64,000 nt of DNA from Chromatiales bacterium (GTDB lineage Bacteria > Pseudomonadota > Gammaproteobacteria > Chromatiales > Chromatiaceae): positions 24,939 through 88,938 of the forward strand of contig JANQLO010000079.1 of assembly GCA_028280505.1 (NCBI GenBank), written 5' to 3'. The notes beneath the pieces are model-generated. The model saw nothing but the letters and a program-made list of their open reading frames with translations. It was not told the origin of the DNA and did not search any database. The position numbers were made by a program, and so were the translations under genes. This document shows positions 37,539 through 47,714 of this stretch, piece by piece. Positions within the stretch are counted from its first letter, which is position 1, and each line of letters opens with the position of its first letter.

Positions 37539-37603
37539 GAGCGTTCTCGAAAAAGAAGCCGGCGGCGTCTACACCGCCGGCAGGTCAGGAGGAAACCTTT
37601 TGT

Positions 37604-38914
37604 TTACCGACCGGATGCACGCATATTCTGTACGGTGAACTTCTTGGTCGGGTTCAATGCCGGATCGACCTGCCCCTTGAACTGACCGGTGGTGCAATGC
37701 ATCGCCTGCACGTCGACCATGGTAAAGGAATCGTCGATCGCCACACCGGTACCCTTGTTCTTCGGCAGATGATGGTCGGGGTGTGCCTGGCCGATTTGCC
37801 AACTCTTCCACAGCTCGCCTTTACGGTCGTAGATCAGGGTACGCGGGATGGTAAAGGTCTGCGCATCGATGTAGTGCACACGCTTGCTGATCGGATGGTT
37901 GCTGTCCTTGGGCACGTTTTCCAGCACATACACCTTGCGCAACTGCCAGGTAATCTGAGGGAAGCAGTTACCCTTTCCGGTCATCTCGACAAACTGATAG
38001 CCGTCCGATTCCTTGTGCTCTTCGGACAAGGTCAAATCATTGTGATTATAAAACGGCATCAACATCTCTTTGGTGCCTTTGTATGTCCACTCCATGTCGT
38101 TGATTCGTCCGTTGTAACCCTCGAAATCCTCGATCATGACGTCGGAACCCAGGAAGGCATCGGTCACCTGACCCGACGCCAGCCTGCGCACCCGGCGTTG
38201 GAAACCGAGATAAAGCCAGGCATTGTCACGCTTGAGATCATCTTCGTAACGATGGATCAACAACTGCGTGTTTTTGACATCGAAAGGCTCCAATGCCTGG
38301 ACATAGATCGCCCGAAATATCTGAGACGGATTCGGCTCGATATTCGGAATCGGCTCTTGGTTGACCCGATGCATGAAGTTCAAGAAATGAAAATTGAACT
38401 TGATGGTTCTTTCCAACTTGCCGGAATTCATATCCTTGTACTTCCAGTAGAAAGGATAAATCGCGGCATTGTCACCCCAGTTGTAACCGTATTTATAGTT
38501 CCATGCGAGCTTCTCGCCAGCACGTGGATCGTCCAGCGACGGTTCGGCGGGAAAAGGACGACCGGCGACGAAACCCTCGATCTCCCCCGATGTCGCACCC
38601 AGCTTGACTTTACCCAATCCATCCCTGGTAGCCTGGACATAATTGGGATGCAGATCGAACGACGTGGTCTCACCGACGGTGATTGTCGTCCAACCCTGTT
38701 TGATGAACGCCAGAGTCGCCGGATCGATGACATCCTTGAACTGATCCGCATTCGACTGATCAATGGTCATGCCCGCAGTCAATCCCGCGAAACTCGGCAC
38801 GCCGTTTTTGTAGGGATAGAACGAGGCCTCGACATCCGCCTCGGTTGCCGCGAACGCCGACGCCGACAGCGCGGTCGTCAACGCCGCCGCCATAATGGTT
38901 TTGGCTACTCTCAT
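37604..38914 (-). CDS. DUF1329 exported protein
   Basis: 436 aa from the ATG at 38914 with AGGAG 10 bases upstream; an upstream GTG at 38920 is close. The N-terminus (VAKTIMAAALTTALSASAFA) is a signal peptide. The body matches DUF1329, a periplasmic LolB-like beta-rich family that is nearly always encoded beside a DUF1302 outer-membrane protein, as here (22-base gap). The pair is common in gene clusters for hydrophobic substrates such as steroids, alkylaromatics and alkanes, together with an RND exporter and a YCF48-like protein. A role in moving or retaining a hydrophobic compound across the envelope is inferred. Confidence 0.88.
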   Translation of the reverse strand: MRVAKTIMAAALTTALSASAFAATEADVEASFYPYKNGVPSFAGLTAGMTIDQSNADQFKDVIDPATLAFIKQGWTTITVGETTSFDLHPNYVQATRDGLGKVKLGATSGEIEGFVAGRPFPAEPSLDDPRAGEKLAWNYKYGYNWGDNAAIYPFYWKYKDMNSGKLERTIKFNFHFLNFMHRVNQEPIPNIEPNPSQIFRAIYVQALEPFDVKNTQLLIHRYEDDLKRDNAWLYLGFQRRVRRLASGQVTDAFLGSDVMIEDFEGYNGRINDMEWTYKGTKEMLMPFYNHNDLTLSEEHKESDGYQFVEMTGKGNCFPQITWQLRKVYVLENVPKDSNHPISKRVHYIDAQTFTIPRTLIYDRKGELWKSWQIGQAHPDHHLPKNKGTGVAIDDSFTMVDVQAMHCTTGQFKGQVDPALNPTKKFTVQNMRASGR

Positions 38915-38936
38915 CGTCACGTTACTCCTTATATTT

Positions 38937-40844
38937 CTAGAATCGATAGCGCAGGGTGACCTGCACCTCGTCTTCGTTCTGTGCCATACCGATCGGCCCG
39001 GCGCGGAAACGACCCAGCGGTTCAAAACCGGCAAGACTACGGATGGCAAGCGAGCCTTCTGCGCCGACAGGACCTGTCGCCGGTGGGAAAGGGTTACAGG
39101 CTCTACAATCATCGAACTTCTGCGCCGAATCGCCGACCTTGATATTCGCACCGACCGTCAGGCGGAGATTGTCGCTGATCAACCAATCCACGGACGGCGC
39201 GAGCGTGGTGGCCTTGGCACCGAAGTCGTGCGCCACGATCATCTGCGGGCTCAGGCGGTCGTTCTTGTACCACCCCTTCATCAGGAAGGTCGCGATGTGG
39301 TTGAGTTCCTTGTCGGGAATACCGACCTCGATACCGTTCACACGCTTACGTTCGTGATCGACCAGATACTGACCGAACAGTTGTGCGGACAGCAGGAAGG
39401 CACGACGATCGTTGAGGAAAGGAATAAAGGTGGGTCTGTCCCACCCGATGACGTAACGAAAGACATCCGACTCGGAAAACAACCGCGGTCTCAGCGTGTT
39501 GGCGAACTCCTCACCGTCCGTATAGGCGGCTTCGACCCGAAACACCGACTTCAGCGAATCGGAGTAGAGATCGAGTGAACCGCCAATTAGATTCACTCGC
39601 GGGAAGTGAATATCGAATGCGATCAGATAAGGAAAAATATCGGACTCTACCGAACCCGTAAACGGATTATCAGCCGGTATGCCCCCCCGGAGAGACGGCA
39701 AATGAGAACGATAGGTCAGCGCATTCAGTGAAAAACCCACACCTTTGGTTTCGCCTTCCAGCTTTACCCCGAATTGGGTGTTATCCAATGACCATGACGG
39801 CATATGCGCCTTACGAATACCGATGACGTTCTTTGGGAAATCGGTTGCGGTATTACCATTGGCAAAATTCGAAACGGTACAGCCGTTATCCCAGCAATTG
39901 TTCATCGCACGGAAGAAATTCCCGGCATCGAGGATCGCGTACGTCGAGCCGCCTTGACCAAGATTGCTCGGGCGAAACTTGTCGAAGTTCCACACGAATT
40001 GCAGGTTCAGATCATCGAATAGCTCCGTTGCACCGAAATGTTTCTCGGCCGTCGCCATCCACATCGGGATACGGATATCTTCGAGTTCGTCATAGATGTT
40101 ATGACGCGAATAATCGACGGGATTGAGCACATCCAGCACACGAAACAGATCCGTACGTCCCCAGATGACCTGTTGCTTACCGACACGAAAGCTCCATTCG
40201 GTACCGTCGACTTGCGGCAAGCTCGCATCGACATAGAGTTCGCGGATGAAGTCCCACCGATCGTTGAACTCCGGAGAGCGCAGCTCATTGGTATCCGCAT
40301 CCATGTATCCATCGATACAGCCGCGCGAATCCTTATCACAAGGCCGAACGGGCACCGCCAAACCGACACCGCCGTCCGTGTCGTGCAAATCGGACCCCAA
40401 CAGTACGAGGCCATCATTGACGTTTCCCGGTTCCAGCCCGCCGCCCGGCAGAGCGATGCCTCCGCCGTAGGGTACGGATGACGCCGGCACACCCGATGTA
40501 CTTTCCATGAATACCGGGCCACCCGCGCTACGTCCAAAACGATCGTTGAAATGATCGACCGCATCGTAAGTCGCTCGGAAGGTGCCATAAACGCCGACAT
40601 TGCTGAAACGGCCGACATCGCCCAAAGTCTTGGCCATCTCGATCTGCGCGGTGTTGCGGACTTTGCTCAGTCCCTCGCCATTGCGCTGATACGTGGCATT
40701 CTCTACGAAGCCGTTGATCTCCAGGGTGCCGTCTTCCGAGGTATATGCGATCGCATTCTGGCTCATTGCCAGACCGACCGCGGCGATCAACGGCAAGCGT
40801 CGCCACCCGTTCGACCTGCCCACACTATTCGTGATTTCACTCAT
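38937..40844 (-). CDS. DUF1302 outer-membrane beta-barrel protein
   Basis: 635 aa. The signal peptide is at about residues 15-34 (RRLPLIAAVGLAMSQNAIAY). The mature part begins GTLEINGFVENATYQRNGEG and has alternating amphipathic strands throughout, ending VQVTLRYRF with the terminal aromatic residue typical of outer-membrane barrels. This is the DUF1302 family, partnered with DUF1329. Conserved blocks include SFRVGKQQVIWGRTDLFRVLD and NPVDYSR. Uptake or export of hydrophobic aromatics is the likely role, by context. An RND gene is encoded 101 bases upstream on the same strand. Confidence 0.88.
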   Translation of the reverse strand: MSEITNSVGRSNGWRRLPLIAAVGLAMSQNAIAYTSEDGTLEINGFVENATYQRNGEGLSKVRNTAQIEMAKTLGDVGRFSNVGVYGTFRATYDAVDHFNDRFGRSAGGPVFMESTSGVPASSVPYGGGIALPGGGLEPGNVNDGLVLLGSDLHDTDGGVGLAVPVRPCDKDSRGCIDGYMDADTNELRSPEFNDRWDFIRELYVDASLPQVDGTEWSFRVGKQQVIWGRTDLFRVLDVLNPVDYSRHNIYDELEDIRIPMWMATAEKHFGATELFDDLNLQFVWNFDKFRPSNLGQGGSTYAILDAGNFFRAMNNCWDNGCTVSNFANGNTATDFPKNVIGIRKAHMPSWSLDNTQFGVKLEGETKGVGFSLNALTYRSHLPSLRGGIPADNPFTGSVESDIFPYLIAFDIHFPRVNLIGGSLDLYSDSLKSVFRVEAAYTDGEEFANTLRPRLFSESDVFRYVIGWDRPTFIPFLNDRRAFLLSAQLFGQYLVDHERKRVNGIEVGIPDKELNHIATFLMKGWYKNDRLSPQMIVAHDFGAKATTLAPSVDWLISDNLRLTVGANIKVGDSAQKFDDCRACNPFPPATGPVGAEGSLAIRSLAGFEPLGRFRAGPIGMAQNEDEVQVTLRYRF

Positions 40845-40945
40845 TGCACTCGATCCCCTCTCTCATCGTTCTTTTGTAGTAATGGGCAACACCTTGCGGT
40901 GTTCCGTTGACGCGCGTGGTGCAGCTCTGCCGTCAATACCCCCCT

Positions 40946-43345
40946 TTAAGGTTGTGCCGGTGCCTCTTCGATATGCAGCACGCCGTCCTCATCGAAGCGC
41001 GCGGCCGATACGAAGGTCGGTTTGAAAATACGGATCCAGGCGGGAACGAGCAGCATCGCCGCGCTGGCGTTGAGCAAGAGCATCACGACCAGCAGCAGCG
41101 CGGCGTCGGCCTGGAAACGCAGATCGGAAATGAACACCCACATGATCACACCGCCGATCAGACAGGTGGCGGTAAAACCGATCGCCTTGCCCGTCGTCGC
41201 CACGGCCTGACCGATCGCGAGCCGGAGGTCGCCTACGATCGCCGCCCGCTCTCGGATGCGGTCCATGATGTAAATGGAATAATCGATACCCACACCGATG
41301 CCGACAGCGATAATCGGCACGGTGTTCACGTTGATGCCGATACCGGCGACCCCCATGTACGCATAGGTGGCGACGGTGCAGAACATCATCGCGACGAACA
41401 TGATCCAACCGGCATGCAGGGACCAATAGAACCAGGTGACGAAAACGAAAATCAGCGCCAGCACCAAGGGGATGATCAGCATGTTGCTTTCGAATGCCGA
41501 TTCGTTCATCGCGGCGGTCACGCCCACCAAACCGCCCGCGAGCTGCATCTGTAGACCTTCGACCCGGTTCGACGGATCGTTGATCCATTCCTTCGCGCGA
41601 TGAATGGCCCGACGAATCGTCTCGGCCTGGTGGTCCTTGTAGAAGAACACCATGTTGGCGACCTGGTCGTCGGTATCGACGAACTCTTTCAGCGCCCCGG
41701 GTACCGGACTCGACGCCATGTACGCGAACATCAAGCCGCCGACGTACGACTCCGAGTCGGGGATGATCGCCCAACGCGGATCGTCGTTATGGAAGATACG
41801 ATTGACCTGCTTGACCAGATCGGGAATCGCCTTGGACCCGCCCAGATCGGGGTCCAACAACATATGCCGTTGAAAGGCCTCGATCGCCTGCAATACCTCG
41901 GGCCGCTTCATACCGCCCTTTTCGTCGGTACGCGCCACGATGTAGAGTTCTTCGGAGCCGGGGAAGCGCTCGTTGATGACCTTGGAAGAGATGTTGTAAT
42001 CGTGATCAAGATAGAGAATCGGCGAACCGGGCTCGGACTCACCGACCTGCACCTTGGAACTCAAAAATGCGGCAACGACCACGATCACCAGGCTTGCGGC
42101 CAACACGGCGCGCGCACCATCCCGCGTCGCCACCCCCTTGCCCAATGACGCGAACGCCCTTTGGTCGACACTTGTACCGAGCGATGCTGACTTGGGCTTT
42201 GGCAGCAAAGACAGTATTAAAGGCACCGCGATCAACACGGTGAACACGACGCAAGCGGCCCAGATGGACGCGTAGATACCGAGCTTCTCGTTGATCGGTA
42301 CCGAACCGAGTGCGATCAACAACAAACCAATGGCATCGGAAACGATGCCCAGGGTGCCCGGTCGAAACAGCGAATCGAAGGTCTTGTGCGCGGCCTCGAA
42401 CGAGGTCTCGCTGGTCTCGATCTCGTCGTAATAGCGCTGCACCAGCTGAATCGCATGCGACATCGCCCGCGCCGAGATCAGAAAGGGTATCACCAGGGTC
42501 AGCGGGTCCAGGTTGTAGCCCAGCAATGACAGGATACCCAGACCCCATACCGCCGAAATGCAGATACCGAACATCGGCAGCAAAATGCCGTAGGCACGAC
42601 GGAAGTACATCACCAGCAGGGCCAGCATGATCGCGACCGTGGTAACGAAAATCAGCAGCAGCTGATCCAGGTAGCTGTAGACCCAGCCCCATAACATCGG
42701 CTGGCCCGTGGCATAGATGCTGATGCCGGCGACCGTCTCTTGATCCCGAATCGCCTGAATCTGGGTAAAGATCTCGGCATAGTTCAACTGGCCCTCGTTG
42801 AACTGTGCTTTGATCAGGGCCGCCTTCATATCCGGCGACACCAGCAGACCATAAACCCCGGGATTTGCCCTGACGTCGTTGCGCAGCTGTTCAAGCTGCT
42901 CGTCGGTCATATCGGGTTCGACCGGATCGTAATAGGGCTGCGAATTGACGTCGCCGGTATCGGTCAGCCAAACCTTGCGCGAGGTGCGATGAGTCAGACT
43001 CGACAACAGGTTGTGGTTTACACCGCTGACATTATCGACCGCCTGGGTCACACGATGGATACGTGCCAGGGTGTCGGCGGTAAAGATATCGCCCTTCTCG
43101 GCGACCAAGGCCATAACCACATTGTTCGCGCCGCCGAAGGTATCGCGGATACTGTTATGCAGCTTGATGTATTCATGCTTCTGCGGAAGCAGATCGGCGA
43201 AGTCCGAATACATCTGGACCTTGGGTATCTGCGCGCCGAAGAACACCGTGAGCAAGGCCAGCACGGCCAAAACGATGCGAGGGTGACGAAACACCAGGTC
43301 GTCGATGTTGCGTAGCCAATGAGTAAAGCGATGGATGGCGGTCAT
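40946..43345 (-). CDS. RND/MMPL-family inner-membrane exporter
   Basis: 799 aa with two repeats of one helix, a large periplasmic loop and five helices, the MMPL/SecD-like fold. The first helix is at about 23-41. Helix clusters lie at about 225-385 and 620-780. Signature blocks are YSDFADLLPQKHEYIKLH, LVIPFLISARAMSHAIQLVQRY, VPIIAVGIGVGIDYSIYIMDR and IGFTATCLIGGVIMW. It is the class known as predicted exporter / hydrophobe RND without a membrane-fusion partner. It overlaps the YCF48-like gene by ATGA and is followed by DUF1302/DUF1329, so the four genes look like one envelope transport module cotranscribed with the meta-cleavage genes. Confidence 0.9.
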   Translation of the reverse strand: MTAIHRFTHWLRNIDDLVFRHPRIVLAVLALLTVFFGAQIPKVQMYSDFADLLPQKHEYIKLHNSIRDTFGGANNVVMALVAEKGDIFTADTLARIHRVTQAVDNVSGVNHNLLSSLTHRTSRKVWLTDTGDVNSQPYYDPVEPDMTDEQLEQLRNDVRANPGVYGLLVSPDMKAALIKAQFNEGQLNYAEIFTQIQAIRDQETVAGISIYATGQPMLWGWVYSYLDQLLLIFVTTVAIMLALLVMYFRRAYGILLPMFGICISAVWGLGILSLLGYNLDPLTLVIPFLISARAMSHAIQLVQRYYDEIETSETSFEAAHKTFDSLFRPGTLGIVSDAIGLLLIALGSVPINEKLGIYASIWAACVVFTVLIAVPLILSLLPKPKSASLGTSVDQRAFASLGKGVATRDGARAVLAASLVIVVVAAFLSSKVQVGESEPGSPILYLDHDYNISSKVINERFPGSEELYIVARTDEKGGMKRPEVLQAIEAFQRHMLLDPDLGGSKAIPDLVKQVNRIFHNDDPRWAIIPDSESYVGGLMFAYMASSPVPGALKEFVDTDDQVANMVFFYKDHQAETIRRAIHRAKEWINDPSNRVEGLQMQLAGGLVGVTAAMNESAFESNMLIIPLVLALIFVFVTWFYWSLHAGWIMFVAMMFCTVATYAYMGVAGIGINVNTVPIIAVGIGVGIDYSIYIMDRIRERAAIVGDLRLAIGQAVATTGKAIGFTATCLIGGVIMWVFISDLRFQADAALLLVVMLLLNASAAMLLVPAWIRIFKPTFVSAARFDEDGVLHIEEAPAQP

Positions 43346-44346
43346 TGTCCGGCCCCCTGGTCGGCCAGACGCGCGCTATTGGAATCGAGTTCCAGCGTCT
43401 TCAGCGTACCGGCCCCACCCGCCAACAACAGCCTGTGTTCATCCAGCGATACCGCGCCGATCAGATAAGACGATAGCCTGGGTAACGCGGAAACCGATCG
43501 CCACTCACCTCCGCCGTATTCGAGCAATGTTCCATTGTCACCAAGAACGAACAGCCGGTTACCGGCGGTGGCGAAACCGTACAAGGGTGCCGAGCTTTCG
43601 CTTTGCTGACGCTCCCAACTCTGTCCGCCATCGGCGGTATGCAAAATGGTGCCGCTCAGACCGCTGACCCAACCATGCCGGCGATCGCGAAAATACAGTC
43701 CCATGGGATAAAACTCGTTCGGCAGGGGTTCCGTACGCTCCCAGTCGTTGCCGTCCCGGCTGAACATCACGGTACCGAACTCACCGGCGATCACCGCGGT
43801 GCCGTCGTCGAGAAACTGGATTGCGGTAAACAACAGATCCTCGTCCTGGGTGCTGCTGCGCCAGGTATCGCCGAAGTCCGACGTGATCAACAGGGTCGAA
43901 AAGCTCGCACCGACCCAGACCGTATTGGCGCTGTCGCATGCCAAGCCCATCAATGCCGACTCTTCGGTGTCGATGGGTTTTGCCTGCCAATCAGTTGCCT
44001 GGGCACTCGACACCCAGAGCGTGCGACGCGAATCCACCGCGGCGAAACGGCCGTTTGGACAGGCGGTAATCCCGATAAAAGAGGCTTTGGTCGGCAGTTG
44101 AATCCGCTGCCACTGTTCAGCGTTGTGATCGGATATCAACAGAACGCCGGCATCGGACGCGACCACCACTTTATTCGCCGTACTGGCCACGGCCTTGAAA
44201 TGATCGAACACATGAATGCTACGGGCCTTCTCCTCACCGACCCGGCTCAGGTTCAGCGGCGCCTCGCAACCCAAGAGCGCGAAGAGCGCGGTGAGCAGGA
44301 TCCACCCGATGCGAAGGTGCGTAGTCTTGAAGAGACGCTCGCTCAT
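43342..44346 (-). CDS. YCF48-like beta-propeller lipoprotein
   Basis: 334 aa. The signal sequence ends in a lipobox (LFALLGC, Cys near residue 27), so it is a predicted lipoprotein. The rest is a BNR/YCF48-type propeller with repeats such as AVDSRRTLWVSSAQATDWQ, VWVGASFSTLLITSDFGDTW and GWVSGLSGTILHTADGGQSW. YCF48-like proteins assist photosystem II assembly in plastids; bacterial copies next to RND and DUF1302/1329 genes have an undetermined accessory role. It overlaps dmpH upstream and the RND gene downstream by four bases each, a strong sign of one transcript. Confidence 0.85.
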   Translation of the reverse strand: MSERLFKTTHLRIGWILLTALFALLGCEAPLNLSRVGEEKARSIHVFDHFKAVASTANKVVVASDAGVLLISDHNAEQWQRIQLPTKASFIGITACPNGRFAAVDSRRTLWVSSAQATDWQAKPIDTEESALMGLACDSANTVWVGASFSTLLITSDFGDTWRSSTQDEDLLFTAIQFLDDGTAVIAGEFGTVMFSRDGNDWERTEPLPNEFYPMGLYFRDRRHGWVSGLSGTILHTADGGQSWERQQSESSAPLYGFATAGNRLFVLGDNGTLLEYGGGEWRSVSALPRLSSYLIGAVSLDEHRLLLAGGAGTLKTLELDSNSARLADQGAGQ

Positions 44347-45134
44347 ACGAAGCGCATCCCCACGCTGCCGAGATCCTGAAAACGCACATTGACCGCATCG
44401 CCCTTGTTGACCGTGACCGCCGCGGTGATACCGCCGGTCAGGATCAGGGTACCGGACGGAATCTCTTCGTCGCGCTCGCCCAGCATATTCGCCAGCAAGG
44501 CGACACTGGCCGCGGGATGGCCCAGCACCGCGGCACCGGCGCCGAGTTCGACGATCTCGCCGTTGCGCTCCAACACCACGCCCAGGTTGCGCGCATCGAT
44601 ATCGCTGGGACGCGCCATGCGGCCACCCAGCACGAAGCGCGACGAAGACGCGTTATCGGCGATCACGCTGACCAGATCGAAACGGAAGTTCTCGTAACGC
44701 GAATCGATGATCTCGACCGCGGGAATCACGAAGTCGGTCGCCGCCAAGACATTACCGGCATGACAACCCGGCCCTTTCAACGGCGCCTTGGTGACGAACG
44801 CCAACTCGGCCTCGACCTTGGGATGAATCAGCTCGTCGGTCTTGATGTCCGCACCGTCCGGCCGGTCGAAGTAATCGGCGAGAAAACCGTAGATCGGCGT
44901 GTCCACACCCATCTGTTTCATTTTCGCGCGCGAGGTCAGACCGACCTTCAGACCGGCCAGCGTATGACCGCGATCGAGCTTGCGCCGGCGAATGGCGTAC
45001 TGGATGTCGTAGGCATCCTCGAAGTCCATGTCCGGATAGCGATCGGTAATCTTGGTCGCTTCCTTGGCATCGAGTTCGCAGGTCTCGAGGTATTCGGCGA
45101 GCTCGGCCACTTGTGCCTGATTCAGCGTACTCAT
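44343..45134 (-). CDS. dmpH: 4-oxalocrotonate decarboxylase (DmpH/XylI type)
   Basis: 263 aa, family length. It belongs to the fumarylacetoacetase-like hydratase/decarboxylase fold, with [18 protein letters not shown], the metal-binding KVEAELAFV and [12 protein letters not shown], and [13 protein letters not shown]. It converts 2-oxo-3-hexenedioate to 2-oxopent-4-enoate with release of CO2 and works as a complex with the DmpE hydratase. It is told from dmpE by its position after dmpG, its sequence start ([23 protein letters not shown]) and the presence of a second paralogue upstream at 47715. Both ends overlap neighbours by ATGA. Confidence 0.9.
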   Translation of the reverse strand: MSTLNQAQVAELAEYLETCELDAKEATKITDRYPDMDFEDAYDIQYAIRRRKLDRGHTLAGLKVGLTSRAKMKQMGVDTPIYGFLADYFDRPDGADIKTDELIHPKVEAELAFVTKAPLKGPGCHAGNVLAATDFVIPAVEIIDSRYENFRFDLVSVIADNASSSRFVLGGRMARPSDIDARNLGVVLERNGEIVELGAGAAVLGHPAASVALLANMLGERDEEIPSGTLILTGGITAAVTVNKGDAVNVRFQDLGSVGMRFV

Positions 45135-46183
45135 GCCGCGGTCTCCGCGGCCTTGGCCATCTCCAGCGCGACGTCTTCGATCATGTCTTCCTGACCGCCG
45201 ACCATGCCGCGCTTGCCGAGCTCGACCAGGATGGAACGCGACGACACGCCATAGCGCTCTTGCGCCCGCTTGGCGAACAACAGAAAGGAGGAGTACACGC
45301 CGGCATAACCCAGGGTCAGCGCATCACGATCGATACGCACCGGAATGTCCTGGATCGGATAGACCAGGTCCTCGGCGACATCCATCAGCTTGAACAAATC
45401 GACACCGGTCTCGATCCCCATGCGATTGGTGACCGCGACGAACACCTCCAGCGGCGTGTTGCCCGCGCCGGCGCCCATGCCGGCCGCCGAGCCGTCAATA
45501 CGATTGGCCCCCACCTCGACCGCGGCGATCGAATTGGCGACGCCCATCGCGAGGTTGTGATGGCCATGAAAACCCAGTTCGGTTTCATCGTTCAGCGCCT
45601 CACGCACGGCGCCCAGGCGCGATTTGACGTCGTCGGGCAACATGTAACCGGCAGAGTCGGTAATGTAGATGCAGTTGGCACCATAGCCTTCCATCAGCTT
45701 GGCCTGCTCGACCAAACCTTTGGGATCGAGCATGTGCGACATCATCAGAAAGCCCACGGTATCCAAGCCGAGTTCCGAGGACTTCTTGATATGTTGTTCG
45801 GACACATCGGCCTCGGTGCAATGCGTCGCGACCCGAACCATGTCGACGCCGCAATCGTGCGCCATCATCAGATCGGGAACGGTGCCGATACCCGGCAACA
45901 GCAGCGCGGAGATCTTGGCGTTCTTCACATGCGGTCTCACCGCGCGCAGGTACTCTTCGTCGCTGTGCGCGGGGAAGCCGTAGTTCACCGACGCACCGGC
46001 CAACCCGTCGCCGTGCGTCACTTCGATCATCGGCACACCGGCCTCATCGAGACCTCTGGCGATGCTGATCATCTCGTCGATCGAGATGCGATGACGCTTG
46101 GGATGCATGCCGTCACGCAACGACATGTCATGAATGGTTACCTTGGTGCCTTTCAGACTCATGTGCCGTTCTCCTTCAAGCAA
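45131..46183 (-). CDS. dmpG: 4-hydroxy-2-oxovalerate aldolase
   Basis: 350 aa. The TIM-barrel HMGL-like domain starts [17 protein letters not shown] with the catalytic Arg/Asp. The Mn2+ ligands appear in [16 protein letters not shown], and [26 protein letters not shown] follows. It cleaves 4-hydroxy-2-oxovalerate to pyruvate and acetaldehyde and channels the aldehyde to DmpF, with which it forms a bifunctional complex. It overlaps dmpF by 8 bases and dmpH by 4. Confidence 0.96.
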   Translation of the reverse strand: MLEGERHMSLKGTKVTIHDMSLRDGMHPKRHRISIDEMISIARGLDEAGVPMIEVTHGDGLAGASVNYGFPAHSDEEYLRAVRPHVKNAKISALLLPGIGTVPDLMMAHDCGVDMVRVATHCTEADVSEQHIKKSSELGLDTVGFLMMSHMLDPKGLVEQAKLMEGYGANCIYITDSAGYMLPDDVKSRLGAVREALNDETELGFHGHHNLAMGVANSIAAVEVGANRIDGSAAGMGAGAGNTPLEVFVAVTNRMGIETGVDLFKLMDVAEDLVYPIQDIPVRIDRDALTLGYAGVYSSFLLFAKRAQERYGVSSRSILVELGKRGMVGGQEDMIEDVALEMAKAAETAA

Positions 46184-47087
46184 CCTGTGGTTCCAGCACC
46201 AAGGTGCCGTTGACGATTTCTTCGGCGAACATCTCGGCGGTGCGCAGACCGGCGGCGGTCATGATGTCCAGGTTGCCGGCATACTTGGGCAGGTAATCGC
46301 CCAGGCCTTCGACCTCCATGAACACCGATACCCGGCGATCGTCGAACACCGGCCCGTTCTTCAGGCGATAACCGGGGACGTACTTCTGCACCTGCTCGAT
46401 CATGGCCTTGATCGATTCGGTGATCGCCTGCTGATCGGGCGCGCCCTCGGTGATGCAATGCACGGTGTCGCGCATGATCAGCGGCGGTTCGGCCGGGTTG
46501 AGAATGATGATGGCCTTGCCCCGCTTGGCACCGCCGACCGCCTCGACTGCACGTGCCGTAGTCTGGGTGAATTCATCGATATTCTTGCGCGTGCCGGGGC
46601 CGGCCGAACGCGACGATACGGTCGCGACGATCTCGCCATACTCGACCGCTTGCACCCGGCTCACGGCAGCGACCATCGGGATAGTCGCCTGACCGCCGCA
46701 GGTCACCATGTTGACGTTCATCTCGCGCTTGCCGACATGGTCTTTCAGATTGACCGGCGGTACGCAGTACGGGCCAACGGCCGCCGGTGTCAGATCGATC
46801 ATGATCGCGCCCTGCGCCTGTACCTTGCGGCTATTTTCCGCATGCACATAAGCCGAAGTCGCGTCGAACACGATCTGCACATTGTCCTCGCGCATGTGCG
46901 GCACCAGGCCGTCGACACCATCATGGGTGGTCTTCAAACCCAGCTTGCGCGCACGTGCCAGCCCGTCCGACTCGGGATCGATACCAACCATCCAGACCGG
47001 GTTGATCCACTCGCTGCGCAAAGCCTTGTACAGCAAGTCGGTGCCGATGTTGCCCGGGCCGATCAGGGCCGCATTAATCTTGCTCAT
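46176..47087 (-). CDS. dmpF: Acetaldehyde dehydrogenase (acylating)
   Basis: 303 aa from the ATG at 47087 with GAGGA upstream; the frame is open 27 bases further. The Rossmann start is [20 protein letters not shown]. The catalytic Cys lies in [20 protein letters not shown], and [20 protein letters not shown] and [12 protein letters not shown] follow. It converts acetaldehyde, NAD+ and CoA to acetyl-CoA and NADH, completing the meta pathway together with DmpG. Gene overlap with dmpG fits the physical complex. Confidence 0.96.
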   Translation of the reverse strand: MSKINAALIGPGNIGTDLLYKALRSEWINPVWMVGIDPESDGLARARKLGLKTTHDGVDGLVPHMREDNVQIVFDATSAYVHAENSRKVQAQGAIMIDLTPAAVGPYCVPPVNLKDHVGKREMNVNMVTCGGQATIPMVAAVSRVQAVEYGEIVATVSSRSAGPGTRKNIDEFTQTTARAVEAVGGAKRGKAIIILNPAEPPLIMRDTVHCITEGAPDQQAITESIKAMIEQVQKYVPGYRLKNGPVFDDRRVSVFMEVEGLGDYLPKYAGNLDIMTAAGLRTAEMFAEEIVNGTLVLEPQVA

Positions 47088-47110
47088 GAACGCTCGGTCC
47101 TCTCGATAAC

Positions 47111-47704
47111 TCAATCAATGTGTTTACCCACGATCCAACCGCTGTCGGACAGATGTCGCTCGGCGAGATCCTTCGGCTCGGCCTCGAGCGGCGTTGCCAG
47201 GCTGTCGTTCCAGCGATTGAAAAAGCCGAACAGACAAATCACGCCCATCAGTTCGACGGCCTGGCCTTCGTTCCAGTGATCCAAAAGCTGCGCGAACAAG
47301 TCGTCGCTGACATCGTTGGGTTGTGACGCCGCGGCCAAGGCGAAATCCAGGGCGATACGCTCGGCATCGTTAAAATGTTCACTGTTGCGATAGTTCCAGA
47401 CGTCTTCGAGTTTCTCGGCGCTGATACCGTGACGTGTCGCCGACACGGCCGTGTGCGCCTTGCAGTACTGACAACCGGCCGCGGTGCTCGCGACATGCGC
47501 GACCAAGCGTTTGAAACCGAGATCGACCTCGCCTTCCGGGTCGTAGACCGCACCGGACATATGCACCAAGGCCTCGACCAGCTTGGGCCGGCGCTGCATC
47601 GTAAGCAGGCTGTTCGGCACGAAGCCGAGGGTGCGCTGGAAAAACGCGAAATGCTCGGCCAGCTCGGGACAATGGGTCGGTGACAAAGGTGCGAGTCGTG
47701 TCAT
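47111..47704 (-). CDS. AhpD / carboxymuconolactone decarboxylase-family protein
   Basis: 197 aa, all-helical. The CxxC-type AhpD core is [18 protein letters not shown], where Cys-x2-Cys and the following His match the alkylhydroperoxidase D site. [28 protein letters not shown] leads in. It may act as a peroxidase or disulfide reductase protecting the oxygen-handling pathway. True carboxymuconolactone decarboxylase activity belongs to the ortho route and is less likely here. It sits between dmpE (10-base gap) and dmpF (23-base gap), an unusual place. Confidence 0.85.
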   Translation of the reverse strand: MTRLAPLSPTHCPELAEHFAFFQRTLGFVPNSLLTMQRRPKLVEALVHMSGAVYDPEGEVDLGFKRLVAHVASTAAGCQYCKAHTAVSATRHGISAEKLEDVWNYRNSEHFNDAERIALDFALAAASQPNDVSDDLFAQLLDHWNEGQAVELMGVICLFGFFNRWNDSLATPLEAEPKDLAERHLSDSGWIVGKHID

Positions 47705-47714
47705 GACGACAGCC

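Noticed and set aside
37697..38959. 420-codon open frame opposite the DUF1329 gene
   Set aside because: Antisense shadow; the minus-strand protein has a signal peptide, ribosome-binding site and family match.
45113..47279. Two long plus-strand frames opposite dmpG and dmpF
   Set aside because: Antisense shadows of strongly conserved genes; composition typical of complementary-strand frames.
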